A stretch of 64,000 nt of DNA from assembly GCF_001625215.2 (NCBI RefSeq), contig NC_030385.2, positions 18,221,135 to 18,285,134 of the forward strand. Direction: 5' to 3'. The notes beneath the pieces are model-generated. The model was given only the letters and a program-made list of their open reading frames with translations. It ran no database searches and was not told where the DNA came from. Below are positions 57,082 to 64,000 of this stretch, piece after piece (positions within the stretch are counted from its first letter, which is position 1; each line of letters begins with the position of its first letter). Both the position numbers and the translations under genes were made by a program. The stretch comes from Daucus carota subsp. sativus. Lineage: Eukaryota > Streptophyta > Magnoliopsida > Apiales > Apiaceae.

Positions 57082-58437
57082 TAATCCTGAGCTGTAAAAA
57101 AGGGCTTATAATATCATGATTTAGAATTAAAATATCTCAAATATTATAATAAAAAAAAAGCTTGAATATCACTGAAAAATGTGGGATTGTCTTGCATTAC
57201 CTGAGACAATACCGAAACGCAACATAATGTTGCGATGATAGTTTTGTTAATTTTTTCTTTTTTTCTTTTTTAAACATAATTTTGTAACTCAGGATAGTTT
57301 GCGTTTTGCACAACTTAAAGCTAAAGGATTAGGTCTGTCACCCATGGCCAGCTTATTAATCCATGTTCCGTAACTCACCGAACTGATTAAATCTTTGATT
57401 AATCAACGATCAATCTGATTAATTCCCCATCAATTCAATTAATCTCTGATTAATCCTTGTTCCGTGAATTCGCCGATTAAGTCCGATTCCCGCTTTTTAC
57501 AACACTGACTTAAAGTAGTATTTTGAACTTATAAAAAAATGAGTAACCCCGAATAAGTAGTGTTTTTCACTCAAAACTCAACTTAAAATTATGCTTTGTA
57601 TCTAAAACACTACTTTAAATAGCGTTTTTTAACTTTAAAAAAATGAAAAGTATTTTTTTACCCAAAACGCTATACGATAATACGTTTTATATAAAACAAC
57701 TTAAAGTTGCATTTTGAAATGATGTTTGGGGCCATTTTTATGAAATATGAATTTTTTTGGCATTATTTGTTAAAATTGTGAAAGTGGGGGCCAACACCCG
57801 TGAGTTTTGATAGTTAATAATTTTAATACATTTATTCAAATTAATAAAAAGTTCTAACATACTATTAACGGGAATCAAATTTTAGCTTTTTAATAATATA
57901 TTTTGTTTTTCCGTTAAAATGATTTAAAAAAAGGAGATAAAAAGAACAAGGTCCGCGAAGAGGAAAACTAGAAAGGAGGAAAGAAGAAACCACACAAAGC
58001 TTTATACTACACTGAACCGAATAATAGTCATCAATAATGACATAACAAAACAAAATTACGATATACGTAAAAAAACATCAACTATGACACCACTCAGATG
58101 AAACATGATAATATAAATATATGAAACACAATAACACAAATTATAACATATAATCTTTATAGCTTAGCAAAAAAAGACATATAATCTTTATATACCTAGG
58201 TAGAACCGAATCGTACAAAAGTCAAACTACAGAATATTTAATGAAAAAAGGACAAATATTGTACATACCAAATATAATATTCAAATACGCTAAGATAAAA
58301 AAAAATTGAACTTTATGCTATTATCGTGAGATTAATCTACACGATATTTACCTTATCAAATGGAAATAGATGTGACTGATGTGGTTGAAATAAAATTACA
58401 GTCGCCTAACTTGTCATTACCTCATCTAATTACCTAA
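57082..58437. other. No gene; AT-rich repeat debris
   Basis: Contains a GATTAATC-rich stretch (57350-57480), typical of hairpin-forming repeats, and nothing coding that I can support. Confidence 0.5.
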
Positions 58438-59700
58438 CTAGTGTAAAAGCCCGTGCAAGGCACGGGCCTCTATTTCAACTCATGATTTTCATGATACTAA
58501 AAAGTTTACAAATCTACTATGAAAATGGGGTCGAAAAATTGCTGAAATGTATAGTCACTGTAAACGTTTTTTAGTAAGCATAGATCAACAATGAGCTTTC
58601 GGTATATGAGGTTTAATGAAAGTGAACCGCTCCTGTAAAAAAAACTTTTGACTCTACAAAGTAATAGTGCAAATCTTTTGCCAAAAATATTTCAAACTTG
58701 TCCTCCAAAGCAAGCTTCTAAAATATAGAATATTCATATCGAGAATTCACATTAAGTCTTATCATTTTCGTGATCTAGACATAACATGAGTAAACTACTA
58801 ATGAAAAAAATGTTTAAAGGTAATCTTTCTCTACACTAAAGCAAAAGACCGCTGATGTCATCCAAGCTTATGTGTCAAGCTCTCATTTGAATGAATGACA
58901 TCATCATACTTATGTGTAAATTCCTCATTACATCTCAATTTTTAAGATAACTATTCCATATAATTTTAGCTTACTCCGCTGATTCTCTCTTGGAGGTGTT
59001 CTTTAGCTTCACATATATCAGTAGTCTCGGCTCGTTGAATGGTGGCCCTCACTGTCATAAAAGAATTCATAATAAACAGCGTGACAAGTATAAGTTTCGA
59101 TTCATGATTATAATTTATGATCAACAGCAACCTAGTATCCCGACTGAGCATATATTTTCATGAATGGCGTCTAGAATAGTAATAGATAAAAGAATAATGA
59201 TTTAAAAGAATAGTTTATAGTAACATCATTTTAACAATTACCGGTAAGTGCAAAGTGTTAAAGCAGGCAATATAACAGTCAATAGTAAATTTGTATCTGT
59301 AAAATTATAATCTAGCATAATCTTATCATCTTACACAGAAGCGTAAAACTATTTTATAGTTATAAATGGAACAATCAAGAAGTAAAGCATTTTATAAAGG
59401 GAAGTGAAAAGCAGAATATAGGAAAAGTATCACTCAAAAATTAAATGCATCATACAACACACTCGATTAATAACTTCACAAACGAAATAAAATGACGAAG
59501 ACTAATTCACTGATACAACTTTTTTTTCCTCTTTGAATTTAAAAGGTTCAGAGGATGATTAACAACCCTCTGGAAGCGAATAAGAACGAAAATCAAAAAT
59601 TCCGGTGATATAGATCTAAGAAACTTTCCCTCTTGAAGAAGGAGATTTATTAAGAAAATCAACGAAAAAGCAAGAACAATAAGAACTAGCAATCAAACAG
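58438..59700 (-). mobile_element. Non-autonomous Helitron (3' end certain, 5' end not seen)
   Basis: On the minus strand the end reads GCCCGTGCCTTGCACGGGC (8-bp stem), TTTTACA, then CTAG at 58441-58438 followed by T. This is the canonical Helitron 3' terminus. The upper limit given is a guess. The interior has no recognised gene or captured exon. Confidence 0.6.
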
Positions 59701-60129
59701 AAAGATATATATTTTTTGTATTTATATTTTAATAAATATCATAATAGTGAGGATATGTGTACATATATACATCAATATAGAGTGTATTTGGGTAAATCTT
59801 ATGAAAAGTGACTTCCTTCTTAAAATAAAAAAAGTGGACTATTTGTGAGAAGTGAGTCAATACTTATAAGTGATTAAAGTGTTTGAAAAAAAATTGAAGT
59901 CCTAAAAAAAGTTAGAATTTCAAGTTCCTATGCGTGCTTGTGACTTTTTACACAAACAGGTCAAAAAAAACATATGCGACTATTTTAGAAAAAAAAGCCA
60001 GAAGCAAGGACAGATATACACATAATATGACTTAAAATACAAATGAATATTAAATTGAAATTAAATTTACAAATAATCTCAACTTAAAAAAGATGAACAA
60101 AAAAAATATGAGATACATTAATTTAATTC

Positions 60130-60360
60130 AAAACGACCAATTTACCCTTTGCTCATTATACAATATATATATATATAAAGGTTATTATTGACTTTTAACA
60201 CTAATGTATTTATTAGACATTAATGTCTAATAATTGTAAATTAATTCGATATGACTAATATACCCTTCTCTTAATACACATATTTTAATATATATAAAAG
60301 TTATTATTGACTTTTTATACTAACGCATTTATTATACATTAATGTCTAAGCAATGTATTT
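60130..60360 (+). repeat. Tandem repeat, two copies of about 120-130 bp
   Basis: AAGGTTATTATTGACTTTTA near 60176 recurs as AAAGTTATTATTGACTTTTT near 60297, with following CATTAATGTCTAA blocks in both. Confidence 0.75.
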
Positions 60361-60769
60361 ATTATACACATTAATTATAACATGATTTTGGAATTAATTT
60401 AATATTATACATATAAATAATATATATCTAATCATTTTTAAAATTTTTTATTTTCCCAATCTTTTCTTTTTTTTATAGACGTACGTTCAAATTTTGTGAA
60501 TGAAAAATATCTTCTTTTTTTTTTTTGAAACAAAGGTGTTAATCTAATAATAGAAAGCCATAAGGCATCTACACCAATGATCGAGTTAATTAAAAAATGG
60601 ATTTAATATATATTTTCCTTTATAAGTTTATTAAATGTGAATGATATATATTATACTTGTATACAATTCTTTATAAATTTGTTAATGTATCTACAATATA
60701 TTTCCACACATACATATAAATATATACTTTATACTCAATTATATATTTAATATATCATTACATATATAT

Positions 60770-60959
60770 AATAAATATAATCTACAAATATTTCGTGTAC
60801 TTTCGTGTATTTCGTGTACCCCAAATGAAAATCCATATCCGACACGAAATCTATCGTGTAATTTCGTATTTCTTGTATCGAAAATCAAAACCTGTATCCA
60901 TTTTTTTCGTGTCGTTTCATTTCGTGTTAGCGTGTTACGTGTCAAATTGCCAGGCCTAG
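60770..60959. mobile_element. End of a TCGTGT-rich element
   Basis: TTTCGTGT and its complement recur about ten times, and the right end reads TTGCCAGGCCTAG. This is the style of a hAT-like end (inverted: CTAGGCCTGGCAA). The left end was not found. Confidence 0.4.
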
Positions 60960-61952
60960 TCTATAGTCTAATACCTTCAAGTCTTTATTATGACTAAGAA
61001 AAACTATATTCGAGTTTTGATTGTTTCATATATTTTTATTATTTATAAATTTTAATTAAAATAATATTAATAGGGACGAGTGCTAAACAAGTTGAATCTA
61101 ATAAAAATAAAATTCGGTTTAATAGATCATAAGCAAATTAGTTAACAAGTTCATTAATTGATTTGTTGTGTAGAATTAATTTCTTTCTTTTTTGTTGTAA
61201 AAATATATATTTATTACTTTTGTAAATTAGACTAATGACACGTCTAGTGAGGAGGGTTATATACTAGGCTAGAATACAAGAGATTCTTCAAATACAAAAA
61301 CTGCATGAATATTCTGAAATGACGACAATATGTATAATATAAATGTGTTTGTTTATGTGTGAGTTTGTTTAGCAATTTTCTTCCAACTTTTTTTTTGCAT
61401 CTAAAGTACACATGGTAATTTTTGCAGATTACACTAGTTTAAAAACAAATAGTTCTAATAAGCAAGCAATTGTGCTGTAGAAAAGTCATTTCTCCCGGAC
61501 AAAAAATATCCAAACAGATCAAGAACAAACCGAGCTACAGAGATAAGATACTGAAAAGTCATTTTATACTTGTTGCAAATCATACACCAACTTATTAACA
61601 TATACAATCATATGTTTCAACACAAGAATTAATAAACATCAGCTACATATCAAGAAAGAGATAATTACTTGTTGCAAATCATCGTCGGTGCAAGCCCTCC
61701 CTCGCCACCCCAAAGCCTCTTAACCACATCTAGCTTAGATTCTACGTACACCCAACAAATACAATTCATAAGTCGATTAATCAAATTAAAAACACGTACA
61801 CACGCGAACAACATAACGTTTTCTTCTACATAACATAACTCATTTCTACATAACATTTTGCTGCTCAACCATTTTACATGATTCTGCATTTTCCTTAGCT
61901 CTCAACACACTCTTTCTCAAATGCGTGTCAGTTGAGGGAGGTGGTGTGTGTA

Positions 61953-62262
61953 CAGTGACGAATCCAGCTCCGAAAATATGAGGGGTCGCATGTAATATTT
62001 TGTAATGATGATTAATCGGAATAAACACAGGAAAAATAATAATATTCATATTATATAATTTTTTACCGTTCACAAAATAAATAAATCATGTCCACTTTGA
62101 TTATAATGGTGGATACCAACATGATAACATAGAAAACAAAAAATAAATATTCAGATTATGTAATTTTTTACCGTTGCACAACATTATGTAATTATGTAAA
62201 ATTAAGAACAAAAATTTAAAGGGTTCGACTGACCTTCTTACCCCTATCAAGATCCGCCTCTG
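61953..62262. mobile_element. hAT MITE with 8-bp TSD (310 bp)
   Basis: Ends CAGTGACGAATCC and, inverted, CAGAGGCGGATCT. TGTGTGTA lies directly on both sides (61945-61952 and 62263-62270). The TSD falls in a TG-rich stretch, so it is slightly less certain than the others. Confidence 0.75.
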
Positions 62263-62460
62263 TGTGTGTATGAGGGAGGTGGAAATGCATGAAGGGTAGT
62301 TATTACCAAGAGAGATATTATATGTATAAATATAATTTGCTAGCGGATTTGTTTGGCCAAAGATTCGAAAGGTCTAGACAGGTAAAAATTCTACCGGCTA
62401 GGAACCAGGAAGTACAGAGAAGTAGCACTAGCACATAACTAGGTGTTTAGGTAGGCTTTT

Positions 62461-62879
62461 TAAGTCCAAGTCAAACCCACATGTTTTTGTTAATATGCAG
62501 GCATGTTTACCAGTGATGGGTAAATATTGTGGGGGTGAAAACAGAAAGTCTGGGTTTGTGCAGCTACAGAGGGCCGGCTAAAGTTGAGCAAAAAAGATCA
62601 ACATCGTATCTCTGAACCAGGTTGGTCTCACAAAACATCTTCCAACGAGCATATTACCCACACTCTCTTTTTAAGTCCAAGTCAAAGCCACATGTTTCTG
62701 TTAATACTGCAGGCGTGTTTACTAGTGACGGGTAAATATTGTGGGGTGAAAACAGAAAGTCTGGGTTTGTGCAGCTACAGAGGGCCGGCTAAAATTGAGC
62801 AAAAAAGATCAACATCGTATCTCTGAACCAGGTTGGTCTCACAAAACATCTTCCAACGAGCATATTACCCACACTCTCT
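62461..62879 (+). repeat. 211-bp tandem duplication
   Basis: TAAGTCCAAGTCAAACCCAC at 62461 recurs at 62672 (TAAGTCCAAGTCAAAGCCAC). The two units are nearly identical through CATATTACCCACACTCTC. The low divergence points to a recent event. No gene recognised. Confidence 0.92.
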
Positions 62880-63235
62880 CCCCTCATATTTTTTTACATT
62901 ATTTATCAGCACGTTTTTTAAGACTCATTTAAAGTATATTTCTATAATATATTTTTATTTTTTTTCCTGAATAAAAATTTGATATTTAAACTTTTATTCA
63001 AGAAATGAAAATTTTAAGAAAAAGTTATGAAACCATACTTTATAAGAGTTTTAAGACGTGTGCGAACAGTAAACGTAAACAACCCAAAGCACGGAGGAAG
63101 TACAGTATTATGTGCATGATTTAAGAAGCAGTTATATATATGCAATATATTTTTTTTACTATTTTTAATGTATATTTTCGACGCATGCAAGCTATGTACG
63201 TGTCTATATATATTATATACTTATATATAATAAGC

Positions 63236-64000
63236 GTAAGGGAGATAATTTGGTCGCATGGTCCTATGGTCCAAAAGCTTATCATCCGTTGGATCGTATA
63301 TTGAACAAATAAGTACCGTTATATTAGAACAAAATTAAATTCTGTTCTATATGAAAACTGATATCTAATTGCATGTTTATAATTCCTTTTCTGAATCCAA
63401 AACAAATTCTGTCTTTCACGTGTTTTTGGTTTTTTTTTTAATCCAAAATAAATATTTTCTACCAATTTTAATTGTAGAATCGTATAAATCACACCGTCAC
63501 AAAATTATTTTTTTCCATCGAAATATATATTGAACAAATAAGCACCGTTAGATTAGAATAAAATTAACTTCTATTCCATAAGACAACTGATATCTACGTG
63601 CATGTTTAAAATCCTTTTCTGAATCCAAAACAAATTCTGTCTTTCACGTGTTTATGATTTTTTTTAATCCAAAATAAATATTTTCTACCAGTTTTATTTG
63701 TAGAATCATATAAATCGCACCATCATAAAATTATTTTTATCTCATATATTTTAAAATTAATAAGCCCGATTTATGTGAGGAACGAATACAAAAACTTTTT
63801 CTTAATCCAAAACAAATTCTACCATCTTATTGCATGTTTATGATCCATCTTCTTAATTCAAAACAAATTATGTTTATCAATTTTAATTTCGAACCATAAA
63901 AATTTTTAGAAAAATATTTAAGTCACATTATAATAATTCTAATATAAAATACATTTATAAATATAATCTAATAGGAGTTGGCGTCACATATTCTACTTAA
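63236..64000 (+). mobile_element. Left end of another MULE, running off the window
   Basis: After TA-rich sequence, GGTCGCATGGTCCTATGGTC leads into TTATCATCCGTTGGATCG, like the other MULE ends here. A 230-bp unit then repeats (ATATTGAACAAATAAG at about 63299 and 63529), with a third partial copy from about 63800. The other end lies outside the window. Confidence 0.55.

Noticed and set aside
61665-62073. Two overlapping minus-strand ORFs (60-75 aa)
   Set aside because: One runs through a hAT MITE; only a short stretch looks protein-like and no family is seen.

Overview
This is plant nuclear DNA. It is AT-rich, its genes carry many short exons with GT–AG introns, and it is crowded with transposable elements. 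The genes resemble those of flowering plants (FAR1-type transposases, ChaC-like GGCT, p24-delta, TFB4). A eudicot is likely, but I cannot name the species. No rRNA, tRNA or CRISPR array was seen.

Ordinary host genes. Four intact genes were rebuilt exon by exon with every phase agreeing: TFB4, the TFIIH p34 subunit (8834-13181, +); a conserved 256-aa protein I do not recognise (16130-17622, -); a gamma-glutamylcyclotransferase of the GGCT2/ChaC type (42851-47046, -); and a p24-delta cargo receptor (53007-56167, -). Everything else is mobile-element sequence or unassigned AT-rich DNA.

Main find. Positions 21384-38391 look like one Mutator-like element (MULE) of about 17 kb. It is bounded by imperfect terminal inverted repeats that both abut (TA)n tracts. 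Inside are an intact 814-aa FAR1-type MULE transposase (-); a Ulp1/C48 SUMO-type protease with its full catalytic set (+); directly downstream on the same strand a second protein with a C48-like domain whose catalytic Cys is Ser; a decayed ZAT-like zinc-finger fragment; and an intact 483-aa PrimPol primase-polymerase (-) with all catalytic and zinc ligands. A near-palindromic motif, TTCTACANTAGAAT, is scattered through the non-coding parts, including a PrimPol intron, and ties the region together. Ulp1 genes in plant MULEs are known; I know of no MULE carrying PrimPol.

Other elements. A decayed FAR1-type transposase lies at 1-1313. A degenerate array of GGCGCAAG units lies at 2724-3365. A Pack-MULE-like element (18367-21370) holds a RING-H2 gene fragment. 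A Helitron ending at 38661 (-) carries pieces of four or more host genes (TDX/HIP, an RS-rich protein, GGT-I beta, a POB1-type BTB protein), all in one orientation. A 3.8-kb hAT element (48729-52522) with an 8-bp target duplication has been invaded by another MULE. A poly(A) retroposon (47875-48640) has a 14-bp target duplication. A second Helitron end is at 58438, another MULE end is at about 63236, and many MITEs of the Stowaway, Tourist and hAT types are present.

Layout. 1-6.4 kb: decayed transposase and repeats. 6.9-13.3 kb: TFB4. 13.9-15.7 kb: MITE cluster. 16.1-17.6 kb: unknown gene. 17.8-38.4 kb: MULE block. 38.6-41.5 kb: Helitron. 42.2-47.6 kb: GGCT with MITEs. 47.9-52.5 kb: retroposon and nested hAT/MULE. 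53-56.2 kb: p24. 56.4-64 kb: repeats only.
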